From: Candidatus Bathyarchaeum sp.
GTDB lineage: Archaea; Thermoproteota; Bathyarchaeia; Bathyarchaeales; Bathyarchaeaceae
DNA: 16,412 nt
Assembly: GCA_004376385.1 (NCBI GenBank)
Contig: SOJY01000023.1
Span: 1-16,412, forward strand
Direction: 5' to 3'
The translations under genes and the position numbers were made by a program. Shown here piece by piece: positions 6,922-13,943 of the stretch. The notes beneath the pieces were generated by a model. That model was not told where the DNA came from and did not search any database. It worked only from the letters and a program-made list of their open reading frames with translations. Numbering within the stretch: position 1 is the stretch's first letter; each line of letters begins with the position of its first letter.

Positions 6922-7161
6922 ATGATTGTCGGTGAAATGATGTTGAGGGCTACAAAGCGGTTTAGCAGATTTGCGGTTGCCTTAGGCGGGTTTCTCATAT
7001 TTGTGGGAATCGTAGTGATAGGGGGCTTCCTCATTGGTTTCTTTGGTATGGTAGACGTTAACATCGTTGAAAGTGAAAATCTTCAAAGCCTCTTCTTAGG
7101 TCTGTTGTTGGCTATCGGTTTGGTTGATTTAGTGGCTGGAATTATACTCTGGCGAAGGTGA
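6922..7161 (+). CDS. Small two-helix membrane protein
   Basis: A 79-residue protein of unknown function. After a short basic N-terminus (MIVGEMMLRATKRFSRF) come a first membrane helix (about 18-42, VALGGFLIFVGIVVIGGFLIGFF), a polar loop (VDVNIVESENLQ) and a second helix (about 56-76), ending in WRR. Both ends are probably cytoplasmic by the positive-inside rule. ATG 6922 is preferred because GAGGG lies about five bases upstream, next to the nitroreductase stop; ATG 6937 or 6940 after GGTGA is a downstream alternative. The helix-loop-helix layout recurs in the neighbouring genes and in the C-terminus of the permease. Confidence 0.65.
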   Translation: MIVGEMMLRATKRFSRFAVALGGFLIFVGIVVIGGFLIGFFGMVDVNIVESENLQSLFLGLLLAIGLVDLVAGIILWRR

Positions 7162-7167
7162 ATTAGG

Positions 7168-7392
7168 ATGGAAAAAAGAAGAATCTTGTCCGCTATATTT
7201 GGTATAGCTCAGGGCATCATAGGAGTTTTATCCGGAGTCTTGGCAGTCCTGCTCTTTCTTAACATTCTCGAACTTCAAACAGTATTTAATGCGCCCCCTG
7301 AACTTCTGCCGCTCTATCTGCTGATTCTTGGCTTGTTCAGCATTTTTTCAGTTATAAGCGGGTTCTTTCTGATCCGTGAATGGCGGGTATAA
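7168..7392 (+). CDS. Small two-helix membrane protein
   Basis: A 74-residue protein with no family I recognise. It begins MEKRRILSAIFG, has a long first helix (about 8-33, rich in G, V and L), a loop (ILELQTVFNAPPELLP) and a second helix (about 49-70) ending in IREWRV. It starts 6 bases after the preceding stop, behind a weak TTAGG, and is followed 21 bases later by the permease start, so cotranscription is very likely. Topology and the basic/aromatic tail (REWRV) match the preceding gene (WRR), suggesting divergent paralogues or subunits of one complex. Too short for a firm homology statement by eye. Confidence 0.62.
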   Translation: MEKRRILSAIFGIAQGIIGVLSGVLAVLLFLNILELQTVFNAPPELLPLYLLILGLFSIFSVISGFFLIREWRV

Positions 7393-7413
7393 CCGAAAGG
7401 AGGAATATGTTAG

Positions 7414-8913
7414 TTGGCTAATAAAAGGAAACTTGGTCTTTTTAGCGCGGTAATCATGGGGTTAGGCGGCGCAATAGGATTCGAGATTTTTGTGTTGCTA
7501 AATTATGCTTACTTTGATTTAGCAGGACCCAGCATGATATCTGCCCTGCTCTTTTGTGGTATAATTAATCTGGTAACCATGTTGAGTTACAGCGAACTCA
7601 GCGCAGCCCTCCCAGAAGTTGGAGGCGAATACACCTACACCAAAGTTGCCTTCGGAGGCATCATATCCTTCATGGCTGGCTGTCTCAGGTGGCTCGCCAG
7701 CGTCTTCGTTGGAGCCCTCGCCGCGGTAGTTTTCGTTGACCAGCTTGGAGTACTCTTCTCGGTTTTTGCTCCGTCAATTCAAGACCTTGTTTTAGCCAAT
7801 GTTTCTGTGCTGATTATTGGCTTAGTAGTTATTCTAATAGTTCTAGCCATTCGAGGAGCAAAAGAAGCCACTACGCTCATAGTGGCAGCGTTCTTAGCCA
7901 TATTCATCATTTTTCTTTTCACGAGTATAGGATACACGTTAACACCCCAAAACATAGTACCCGAAGTTTCACCCAACAGTTTGATTGTCTTTTTTGCGAC
8001 CACTGCCTACATTTTTCCGATGTTTGTTGGAATGAGAGCCCTCGTGGCGGGGGCTCCACAGATTAAGAATCCGGGAAAAAATGTTCCCAGAGCTTTGATG
8101 ATAACAACAATTCTGTTGACCGTTGTGTATTTTGGCGTTGCTTACGTGGCTGTCGGAGTGGTCCCATTTGACATGCTGAGAACTGCGGGAGACCCTCCTC
8201 TGCTCAATCTCGCAGCATCAATTATTATGGGTCCAGTTGGTGCCATCCTTTTTGCGTTAGCTGGAATTATCGCCAGTGTCTCGTCTGTGGGCACAGCCAT
8301 GTCTGTTCAATCCAGCATACTTGGAGGAATGAGCAGAGACGGATATCTCCCCAATGTGCTACAGAAGATTCATAAGCGGTTTGGAACACGTTACGTGGCA
8401 ATCATTGCAAGTTCGCTCTTTGTGATATTTTTTGGCACCAGCGGAGCAGTAGAGTTTCTTGTCTATGCGGCGAGCTTTGGATCTCTGTTGGTGTTCGCCT
8501 TGGTTAACCTGTCGCTTATACAGCTCAGGAGAAAGATGCCGCGGTTAGATAGACCATTCAAGGCTCCGCTCTATCCGCTTACTCCCCTCGCGGGAATTGT
8601 CATGTCTGTCTTGCTGCTCACGTTTCCCGTGATTTTGAGGGACGTTAACGCTGAAAGTGCACTATTTTCCAGTCTTGGCATGGTGGCAATAGTGTTGGTT
8701 ACGTACTATCTTAGGATGGTGAAGCGTGAAATCGACTTTAACCGTTTACGTGTTGCCGTGGGAGGAATATGCTTCGGTGCGGGAATAACGCTAATCGTGT
8801 TAACTCCCATTATTGCGCCGCTTTCTCTGTTCAGCATCATGATTCTCGTTGGTTTAGTCTCTATCATTGCGGGTATGCTGAATATTGTTGCATCCGCGCG
8901 CAAAATTGATTAG
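7414..8913 (+). CDS. APC-superfamily amino acid permease-like transporter
   Basis: A 499-residue polytopic membrane protein with about 12 core helices and extra C-terminal ones. Helix 1 holds the APC signature MGLGGAIGFEIF (about 15-26), with the glycine-rich unwound segment used for substrate amine/carboxylate binding. LSYSELSAALPEVGGEYTYT (57-76) is the conserved loop after helix 2. RDGYLPNVLQKIHKRFGTRYVAI and FKAPLYPLTPLAG are also characteristic. It probably imports or exchanges an amino acid or other organic cation by a cation- or exchange-coupled mechanism; the substrate is unknown. The start is TTG 7414, ten bases after a strong AAAGGAGG (7396-7403); an ATG at 7406 in another frame stops after four codons. 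The last 55 residues look like an added two-helix hairpin resembling the adjacent small proteins. Confidence 0.82.
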   Translation: MANKRKLGLFSAVIMGLGGAIGFEIFVLLNYAYFDLAGPSMISALLFCGIINLVTMLSYSELSAALPEVGGEYTYTKVAFGGIISFMAGCLRWLASVFVGALAAVVFVDQLGVLFSVFAPSIQDLVLANVSVLIIGLVVILIVLAIRGAKEATTLIVAAFLAIFIIFLFTSIGYTLTPQNIVPEVSPNSLIVFFATTAYIFPMFVGMRALVAGAPQIKNPGKNVPRALMITTILLTVVYFGVAYVAVGVVPFDMLRTAGDPPLLNLAASIIMGPVGAILFALAGIIASVSSVGTAMSVQSSILGGMSRDGYLPNVLQKIHKRFGTRYVAIIASSLFVIFFGTSGAVEFLVYAASFGSLLVFALVNLSLIQLRRKMPRLDRPFKAPLYPLTPLAGIVMSVLLLTFPVILRDVNAESALFSSLGMVAIVLVTYYLRMVKREIDFNRLRVAVGGICFGAGITLIVLTPIIAPLSLFSIMILVGLVSIIAGMLNIVASARKID

Positions 8914-8947
8914 CTGATTCTGTTTTAGGTCATGGTGGTGGGCGAAG

Positions 8948-9253
8948 TTGCCGAGAAAGCGAAAGAAAGAATGGGAGATTTCGGTTAGCGCACCAGATTA
9001 CATACCTAAAAGAGCACCGATTCTGAAGGACACCACAGGAACCGAGGCTTTAGACGTTTTCAAGGTGGCTGAGAATGTTGGCAGAGTTTTGTCTTTTGTT
9101 ATGGTCGCTGTCGGCATCTTTGTTGCTGTCCTAGCAGCTTACAGCATCCTAACTTCCGTCAACATATTCTTGAATCCACTCTTTGTAGGCGTCCTAGGTC
9201 TTGTAGGAGCACTAAACATCCTCTGCGGACTATTACTTTTAGCAAAAAAGTAA
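8948..9253 (+). CDS. Small two-helix membrane protein with basic cytoplasmic N-terminus
   Basis: A 101-residue protein of unknown function. The first 45 or so residues are soluble and charged (MPRKRKKEWEISVSAPDYIPK...). Two membrane helices follow: about 48-70 (LSFVMVAVGIFVAVLAAYSIL) and about 78-98 (PLFVGVLGLVGALNILCGLL), ending AKK. Start at TTG 8948 follows a G-rich GGTGGTGGG; the upstream ATG at 8932 is in another frame that stops early. It is 34 bases after the permease and likely in the same transcript. The helix pair resembles those in the two small genes upstream of the permease, so it may be another subunit of the same membrane assembly. Confidence 0.62.
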   Translation: MPRKRKKEWEISVSAPDYIPKRAPILKDTTGTEALDVFKVAENVGRVLSFVMVAVGIFVAVLAAYSILTSVNIFLNPLFVGVLGLVGALNILCGLLLLAKK

Positions 9254-9289
9254 TTCTGCGGGTCACAGAAAGACAAATGAGATTTAACA

Positions 9290-9325
9290 TTTAATATATC
9301 TGCAAGACTTCCTAGTTGTGAGGAA
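9290..9325 (+). promoter_or_regulatory. Promoter and ribosome site of DNA ligase
   Basis: TTTAATATAT (9290-9299) is the clearest TATA-type box in the window. It predicts a start near 9320, immediately at the ribosome site GAGGAAG (about 9319-9325) that serves the TTG start at 9334. The leader would be very short. This separates the ligase from the membrane-protein unit upstream. Confidence 0.5.
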
Positions 9326-9333
9326 GTTTCCAG

Positions 9334-11094
9334 TTGAAGTACTCCAGTATAGCTGAGGCTTACGAAAAGATTGAGGCAACAACAAAACGGCTCGAAATGA
9401 CAGACTATCTGGTCGAAATTCTGAAAGAGACCCCAACGAGCCTTATTGACAAAGTTGTGTATTTGACGCAAGGAAAATTGTATCCCGATTTTGTTGGAAT
9501 AGAAATAGGCATCGCAGAGAAACTGGCTGTACGCGCGGTTGCAAGGTCTGCGGGTCACAGAGAAAAAGACATAGAAGAGGACATGCAAAAAACTGGGGAC
9601 CTCGGAGAAACAACTCAAAAGTTCATGAAAAAGAAGACGCAAGCAACCTTTTTTTCGGTACCCTTGACTGTTGAGAGAGTTTACGAAACGTTAGACAAGA
9701 TGGCAAACTCCACCGGCTCAGGATCAGTGGACCTCAAGTTAAGCCTGTTAGCTGGTCTTCTGTCTGATGCGTCGCCAAGCGAGGCAAAATATATAGTTCG
9801 AACAGTAACAGGCAGCCTAAGATTGGGAATTGCAGACATGACCGTTTTAGACGCGTTGGCAGTAGCTTTTGGGGGCGGAAAAGAGACCCGTGAACAGTTG
9901 GAGCGCGCCTACAACATTTCATCTGACTTAGGTAGAGTTGCGAAACTCGTTGCCGAAGAGGGAATTGAACGAATCAAACAGTTTAAGGTATTGCCGGGGG
10001 AGCCGATTCGTCCAATGCTTGCTGAGCGGCTGAGCTCGTCCGCGGAAATTCTTGAGAAACTTGGAGGAAAATGCAGAGCAGAATACAAGTATGACGGCGA
10101 GCGGATACAGGCACACAAAAAGAAGGACGAAGTTATTCTTTTTTCTCGTCGTCTGGAAAACATCACTGACCAGTATCCAGACGGAGTCGAATATATTCGG
10201 AAGCATGTTAAGGCTGAGGAGGCTATTGTTGAAGCGGAAGCTGTTGCCGTTGACCCAGAAACAGGTGAGATGAAGCCGTTTCAGGAGCTTATGCATCGCA
10301 GACGAAAATATGGAATAAAAGAGGCTATGGAAGAGCATCCTATCACTCTTTTCATGTTTGACGTTCTCTACGTTGACGGAAAGGATTTGACCCTACAACC
10401 GTATCCTGTTCGTCATAGATATCTTGAGAAAATTATTGAACAAACTGACAATGTAAAGGTGGCAGAGTCTACAATAGCAGAAAACCCAGAGCAGCTGGAA
10501 CAGTTCTTCGAGACGACCGTAGAAAGCGGGAGCGAAGGAATAATATGCAAATCCGTGAATGAAGATTCTGTTTATCAGGCAGGAGCAAGAGGTTGGCTCT
10601 GGATAAAATACAAACGCGATTACAGGAGCGAAATGACCGACACCTTAGACTTGGTGGTAGTGGGAGCCTTCCACGGAAGAGGAAAACGCGCAGGAACATA
10701 CGGCGCCTTCCTTCTAGCAGCCTACGACCCAGACAAGGACGTTTTCGAGACGGTAACGAAAGTTGGAACTGGATTCACCGACGCAGACCTTGAGAAGCTA
10801 CCTAAAATGCTGAACAAACATAAAATAAGCCATAAACATCCTCGGGTCGACTCAACCCTCGACGTGGATGTATGGTTTGAGCCAGCAGTTGTCATAGAAA
10901 CCAGAGGCGCAGAGATAACGCTTAGCCCAATCCACACATGCGCCATGAACGTCATAAGAAAAGAAAGCGGACTTGCCATGAGGTTTCCGCGTTTCACAGG
11001 AAAATATAGAGTAGACAAATCCGCAGAGGACGCAACAACCACGCAAGAACTGGTTGAAATGTACAGAAGTCAACTCAAAAAGATAGACGGCTAA
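9334..11094 (+). CDS. lig: ATP-dependent DNA ligase
   Basis: A 586-residue archaeal replicative/repair DNA ligase, normal in length. An N-terminal DNA-binding domain spans about 1-210. The adenylation domain has motif I, EYKYDGERIQ, with the AMP-accepting lysine K252, followed by FSRRLENIT, the motif III region FMFDVLYVDGKDL, motif IV EGIICKS (401-407) and motif V WIKYKRDY (423-430). The OB-fold domain follows, with DLVVVGAFHGRGKRAGTYGAFL and a C-terminal MRFPRFTGKYRVDK. It seals nicks using ATP (some archaeal enzymes also accept ADP or NAD). All catalytic elements are intact. Start TTG 9334 is supported by GAGGAAG and a strong TATA-type box upstream. It converges with the DUF5752-like gene, four bases between stops, and has its own promoter. 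Confidence 0.96.
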   Translation: MKYSSIAEAYEKIEATTKRLEMTDYLVEILKETPTSLIDKVVYLTQGKLYPDFVGIEIGIAEKLAVRAVARSAGHREKDIEEDMQKTGDLGETTQKFMKKKTQATFFSVPLTVERVYETLDKMANSTGSGSVDLKLSLLAGLLSDASPSEAKYIVRTVTGSLRLGIADMTVLDALAVAFGGGKETREQLERAYNISSDLGRVAKLVAEEGIERIKQFKVLPGEPIRPMLAERLSSSAEILEKLGGKCRAEYKYDGERIQAHKKKDEVILFSRRLENITDQYPDGVEYIRKHVKAEEAIVEAEAVAVDPETGEMKPFQELMHRRRKYGIKEAMEEHPITLFMFDVLYVDGKDLTLQPYPVRHRYLEKIIEQTDNVKVAESTIAENPEQLEQFFETTVESGSEGIICKSVNEDSVYQAGARGWLWIKYKRDYRSEMTDTLDLVVVGAFHGRGKRAGTYGAFLLAAYDPDKDVFETVTKVGTGFTDADLEKLPKMLNKHKISHKHPRVDSTLDVDVWFEPAVVIETRGAEITLSPIHTCAMNVIRKESGLAMRFPRFTGKYRVDKSAEDATTTQELVEMYRSQLKKIDG

Positions 11095-11098
11095 CCAT

Positions 11099-11431
11099 TC
11101 AGCTATTCAGGGTTTTCAGTTCTTCAAGCCGTTTTGTAACTGTGAAATCTAGTTGGTCCCTCAGTGCGTTTCCGATGGGTTCTAGAAGTTTCACTGCGCT
11201 TATTCTTTCAGTTATTTCACGGTCTTCAAGAACTTCATCTGCCCATTTTTCGAAGTCTCCTCGATAGAGGTGAAACTCCAGAGATGCGGTTTCGACTTCT
11301 CTGATTTTATTTGCAAACTCTTCCAAGGACATCGCCCTGTGGCCTGTGTAGTTGCCGACAGACGTGAAGAAATAGAAAGCGTTCTTCCTCGATAATGTTC
11401 TAAGAATTCTGGCGGAAGATGAAGGCGTCAA
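11099..11431 (-). CDS. DUF5752-like small soluble protein
   Basis: A 110-residue soluble protein resembling archaeal DUF5752-family proteins, whose function is not known. The recognisable part is FYFFTSVGNYTGHRAMSLEE (about 19-38), then LEFHLYRGDFEKWADEVL (about 51-68) and DREITERIS. The combination of a SLEEF helix, an H.YRGDFEKW motif and a following acidic turn is the family pattern. The TTG start at 11431 follows AAGGAG by 11 bases. It has its own TATA-type box and palindromic operator candidate, and lies downstream of the Lrp/AsnC gene on the same strand with 78 bases between. Naming is from memory of motifs; a link to the regulator is inferred from the shared palindrome core. Confidence 0.58.
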   Translation of the reverse strand: MTPSSSARILRTLSRKNAFYFFTSVGNYTGHRAMSLEEFANKIREVETASLEFHLYRGDFEKWADEVLEDREITERISAVKLLEPIGNALRDQLDFTVTKRLEELKTLNS

Positions 11432-11476
11432 AGCGTGAAGTTCTCCTTTAATGCGAGAAAGAGTCTCTTTCCAGTT

Positions 11477-11502
11477 TGACTATAGTCATCAAATCTTTTA
11501 TA
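11477..11502 (-). promoter_or_regulatory. Promoter with 12-base palindrome before the DUF5752-like gene
   Basis: TATAAAAG on the minus strand (11502-11495) is a good TATA box; the predicted start is near 11472. Between them lies the perfect palindrome TGACTATAGTCA (11477-11488). That is where a repressor would block RNA polymerase. The adjacent Lrp/AsnC protein is the obvious candidate because related motifs occur at its own promoter and at the next gene. Confidence 0.5.
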
Positions 11503-11509
11503 GTTTTCA

Positions 11510-11989
11510 TTATTTCTCAATCAAGAACCTTTCTTCTTTGATTTTCTTTGTAATTATTGAAGTGCGTATTCTCAGCACGCCCTGAAGAGGTGCAACCTTT
11601 TTCGCTATAAAAGAATGAAGCTCATCTTGATCTCTGGCAATGACCTTCGCGATTATCAACAATTCCTCAGAAAGCGACAACGAAACCTCCAAAACCTCCT
11701 TAGCCTCTGACAGCTTCTTTGCCACATTCTCGCTTTCCTTCGGATCAGTGTAAACGGTCATGCGAGCCGTGATGCAAGTTATCCCAAGTTTTTCAAGGGC
11801 AATGTCAACAGTCCATTTTTTGATAACCCCGTTTTTCTCCAACTTTTTAATTCTATCATAAACAGTAGAGTGGGCTACACCTAATTGGCGACCAATCTCC
11901 GAGTATGTTTGCTTCGAATTTTCTTGGATAGCCCGTAATATTTTCCAGTCTAGACCATCAAGAGAGAACACTTGGTTTTTCAGTTTCAT
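11510..11989 (-). CDS. Lrp/AsnC-family transcriptional regulator
   Basis: A 159-residue regulator of normal length. An N-terminal winged helix-turn-helix (about 10-60) shows LDGLDWKILRAIQENSKQT, SEIGRQLGVAHSTVYDRIKKL and GVIKKWTVDI. A C-terminal RAM ligand-binding/oligomerisation domain (about 70-148) follows, with ITARMTVYTDPKE, a central LEVSLSLSEELLIIAKV and RIRTSIITKK. Such proteins form dimers to octamers, bind dyads near the transcript start and often sense amino acids. ATG 11989 is the natural start, though its ribosome site is weak. Its own promoter carries an AAGATA-N5-TATCTT dyad, consistent with autoregulation. The effector is unknown; the amino acid permease in the window lies 2.6 kb away and is not an obvious target. 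Confidence 0.92.
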   Translation of the reverse strand: MKLKNQVFSLDGLDWKILRAIQENSKQTYSEIGRQLGVAHSTVYDRIKKLEKNGVIKKWTVDIALEKLGITCITARMTVYTDPKESENVAKKLSEAKEVLEVSLSLSEELLIIAKVIARDQDELHSFIAKKVAPLQGVLRIRTSIITKKIKEERFLIEK

Positions 11990-12002
11990 CGTCCAAACCT
12001 TG

Positions 12003-12038
12003 AAGATACTGACTATCTTTCGGGTTTGCTAATTTATT
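12003..12038 (-). promoter_or_regulatory. Lrp/AsnC gene promoter with dyad over the start site
   Basis: AATAAATT on the minus strand (12038-12031) is a TATA-like box predicting a start near 12008. A 17-base dyad, AAGATA-CTGAC-TATCTT (12003-12019), covers that position, about 14 bases before the ATG. Dyads at this place are typical of self-repressed archaeal Lrp-type regulators. The + strand contains TGACTAT (12010-12016), also found in the downstream palindrome. Confidence 0.45.
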
Positions 12039-12127
12039 GTTTGCTATCGGAAAACTGTAGATTATTCAACGTTTTTCCGTAAAACTTTCAATCCTCAAGT
12101 TTACGCGTTCCACCGCTGCTTATAGAA

Positions 12128-12161
12128 AAATGTAGCATAAAAAGCGGCTATGCCTACATTT
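12128..12161. repeat. Strong hairpin in the Lrp / unknown gene spacer
   Basis: AAATGTAG-CATA (12128-12139) pairs with TATG-C-CTACATTT (12149-12161): 12 base pairs with one bulged C around the nine-base loop AAAAGCGGC. On the minus strand the stem runs into TTTTT, as a terminator for leftward transcripts would. On the + strand a looser T-run follows. It lies outside both inferred promoters. The rest of the spacer 11990-12268 holds only the promoter elements listed separately. Confidence 0.4.
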
Positions 12162-12214
12162 ATTCAATTTTTAAGACAAAAATCAACATTTTTTCGGGGT
12201 TCCTGTCAAATAAC

Positions 12215-12255
12215 CTTAAATCTATGATAATAGAGTAATGCACTATAGTTAACTA
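12215..12255 (+). promoter_or_regulatory. Promoter and palindrome of the unrecognised gene
   Basis: CTTAAATC (12215-12222) is a TATA-like box predicting a start near 12244. The 10-base palindrome TAGTTAACTA (12246-12255) sits at that start and overlaps ACTATAG (12242-12248), the same seven bases found in the palindrome before the DUF5752-like gene. Confidence 0.35.
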
Positions 12256-12268
12256 CTAGGAAATATCG

Positions 12269-12742
12269 ATGAATTTTCTATTTCCCGCAGTTTGGAACCT
12301 AATCGACAGTTTTAAGGAGCGTTGCCGATTGAGCGGCTGGGAAACCTGCGAAACCGAAGATTGGATCAAAACAGACGATGGAGAATATCACAATTTTCTT
12401 TGGATGCGAACTATCCATCCATCCACGTTTGAAAGAATCGCATCAAACCGCAAATGTGGCATCCGTCGGGGTATGTCTTACGCGGTGGTTGACATCGCAT
12501 ACATAGCATGGTTGTTTCAAGAAAGGCCACCAGAATTCATTATATCACGGGTTAAGGAAAACCCTGAATTAAAAAAGAAAACTGCCATATTTGACCTTAG
12601 CTGTGTCTACAGTGGAGAGAATGTCTGCCGAAAGTTTAACGAAACTGAAAGCAGGATCTTCAAGGAATTTGAGAAATTCTTAGAAGATGAATGGAGCCTA
12701 GAATTCAAGCCTGTAGACGAAATGCTCACCCTGACAACATAA
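12269..12742 (+). CDS. Hypothetical protein, no family recognised
   Basis: A 157-residue soluble protein that I do not recognise. It starts MNFLFPAVWNLIDSFKER with a probable amphipathic helix, is rich in aromatic residues and cysteines (five Cys, scattered rather than in a metal-binding pattern), and has a mostly helical, charged C-terminus (ETESRIFKEFEKFLEDEW). No signal peptide is evident. ATG 12269 follows TAGGA, a weak ribosome site. It has its own promoter, divergent from the Lrp/AsnC gene, with a related palindrome. Its last 17 bases overlap the end of the convergent, shortened reductase gene. It may be a lineage-specific or acquired gene that replaced the rest of that reductase. The uninterrupted frame with normal codons favours a real gene. 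Confidence 0.6.
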   Translation: MNFLFPAVWNLIDSFKERCRLSGWETCETEDWIKTDDGEYHNFLWMRTIHPSTFERIASNRKCGIRRGMSYAVVDIAYIAWLFQERPPEFIISRVKENPELKKKTAIFDLSCVYSGENVCRKFNETESRIFKEFEKFLEDEWSLEFKPVDEMLTLTT

Positions 12743-13130
12743 AAACATTCAGTGTACATTTCAATTGCCTTTCTTCCAGATGCCGAACATATTCTTCAGG
12801 GTTTTCCTCGGATATCAACACGATAACGTCTCTACAAAACTCGAATCTTCTACAGGTATGAAGCAGCCCTTTTAGAATGGCTTTAGTGTCAGGTATAACC
12901 CAATAAGGAAGGCTTTCACTTCTTTTGGGTTTTTCAAAATCTTTCTTTTCCTCCAGAGGAACGCCTCCTCCATACAATTCGATACCAACCTTTACAGTGT
13001 TAGAGCATATCAAATGAGCATCCGCGTTATACTTTCCTGCAATCTGATAATGCAGTCCCATATTTGGCTCAAAACTTGTAAGTGAACCATCCAAACTCAC
13101 TGAATTGTGCAGAATTATTTTTGGCAACAT
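12726..13130 (-). pseudogene. RibD_C/DHFR-like reductase, probably truncated
   Basis: A 134-residue product matching the N-terminal part of RibD C-terminal-domain reductases (NADPH-dependent, related to the enzyme that reduces the ribosylaminopyrimidine phosphate in riboflavin synthesis and to DHFR). It begins MLPKIILHNSVSLDGSLTSF, a typical substrate/NADPH-binding start, and has HLICSNTVKVGIELY, then ESLPYWVIPDTKAILKG and CRDVIVLISEENPEEY. Intact relatives are usually about 210-230 residues; the second half, with the glycine-rich NADPH loop and last strands, is missing. The last dozen residues (LKCTLNVFMLSG) look out of family. Other frames beyond 12726 on this strand show no continuation I recognise. 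ATG 13130 has a TATA-like box at 13171-13161 and a very short leader. It is probably non-functional, or a shortened protein with a new role. Confidence 0.6.
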
Positions 13131-13186
13131 TTCATGATCCAGCCTTCAAAAGTTGTTCAGCAGTTTATTTTCTGGGATAAGCCAAA

Positions 13187-13194
13187 CTTAAAAG
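13187..13194 (+). promoter_or_regulatory. TATA-like box of the coiled-coil gene
   Basis: CTTAAAAG (13187-13194) predicts a start near 13217 and a leader of about 65 bases before ATG 13283. A GGGA element lies eight bases before the ATG. The spacer also contains the opposite-strand box for the truncated reductase (13161-13171). Confidence 0.3.
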
Positions 13195-13282
13195 GACTTC
13201 TTTCATACCTCTTATGGATAATAATCTGTCAAGGTAAGCTTGGACGAAAGCATAGAACTAGTTTGCTTGAAGGGAATGAACG

Positions 13283-13867
13283 ATGAGTGAAGATGTAGAA
13301 AAAGAGAAAATTAAGAAGATAGCTAAGCTTCGTGTTCTCCTAGAAAAACGTGTAGAAGATATGGAAACAGAACTGGATGGCCTAAAAACGCTGCTTAGTT
13401 TAATAGACACAACCCTGCTTAAGGAGGGCTTCAAGAGAGCCGAAATCTATAAGCCAGTTCAGACCCCACCAAAACAGGAGACTCCACAGCCTTCTCCGAT
13501 TATAAAACAGAAAAAGGGTATTCCACTAAAGACCGTGACTGGAGACCTCTTAGCCCAACTCTATATCGAAAAAGACTTCATGCAGATTACATTAGCAGAA
13601 GACAAAAACTTCGACATCAACACTCCGCCATTCAAATCATTTTTTGTGGAACGGGTTTTGGCGAAGATGCAGGAGAAAGACAGAGAAGACGCCAGCAAAG
13701 GCAAGATAGATCCAGAAAAGACAGTATCCTACAACATCAAACGAGACGGAAACATACTCAAGGAGATAACAATCAGAAACCTCAGACCAAAAAGATCACG
13801 GGAACTAAAGTCGTCGATCCGCTGGACCCTAGAAAAAATGTATGAAAGAATGAAACAGAAGAACTAA
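13283..13867 (+). CDS. Hypothetical protein: N-terminal coiled coil plus basic C-terminal domain
   Basis: A 194-residue cytoplasmic protein of unknown function. Residues about 5-50 form a charged heptad-like coiled coil (KIKKIAKLRVLLEKRVEDMETELDGL split over two or three turns). Residues 55-80 are a proline/glutamine linker (QTPPKQETPQPSPIIKQ). The C-terminal 110 residues look like a compact alpha/beta domain containing KTVTGDLLAQLYIEKD, PPFKSFFVERVLAKMQEKD and a basic tail (NLRPKRSRELKSSIRWTLEKMYERMKQ). The basic surface could bind nucleic acid, but no motif proves it. ATG 13283 is preceded by GGGA. It is not obviously cotranscribed with the radical SAM gene, which starts 76 bases after its stop behind its own AT-rich box. 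Confidence 0.72.
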   Translation: MSEDVEKEKIKKIAKLRVLLEKRVEDMETELDGLKTLLSLIDTTLLKEGFKRAEIYKPVQTPPKQETPQPSPIIKQKKGIPLKTVTGDLLAQLYIEKDFMQITLAEDKNFDINTPPFKSFFVERVLAKMQEKDREDASKGKIDPEKTVSYNIKRDGNILKEITIRNLRPKRSRELKSSIRWTLEKMYERMKQKN

Positions 13868-13943
13868 CCAAGATAGTTCACACCTAAGATTCGCTGACTT
13901 CCGGAGTTCTTTTATCTAGGATCAAAAATTGTGGAGAGTAACC

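Noticed and set aside
9255..9561. Exact 15-base repeat TCTGCGGGTCACAGA at 9255-9269 and 9547-9561
   Set aside because: One copy is in the spacer before the ligase and one inside its coding region. A single pair this short in 16 kb can arise by chance and shows no dyad or further extension.
9909..10338. Several antisense frames within the DNA ligase gene
   Set aside because: The ligase frame carries all catalytic motifs continuously; the antisense frames have no recognisable domains or ribosome sites.
12700..12790. A frameshift that might restore the missing half of the RibD_C-like reductase
   Set aside because: I read the other two minus-strand frames past the family-like region; one stops at once and the other gives a sequence I cannot match to the expected C-terminal half, so a simple single-base frameshift is not supported.
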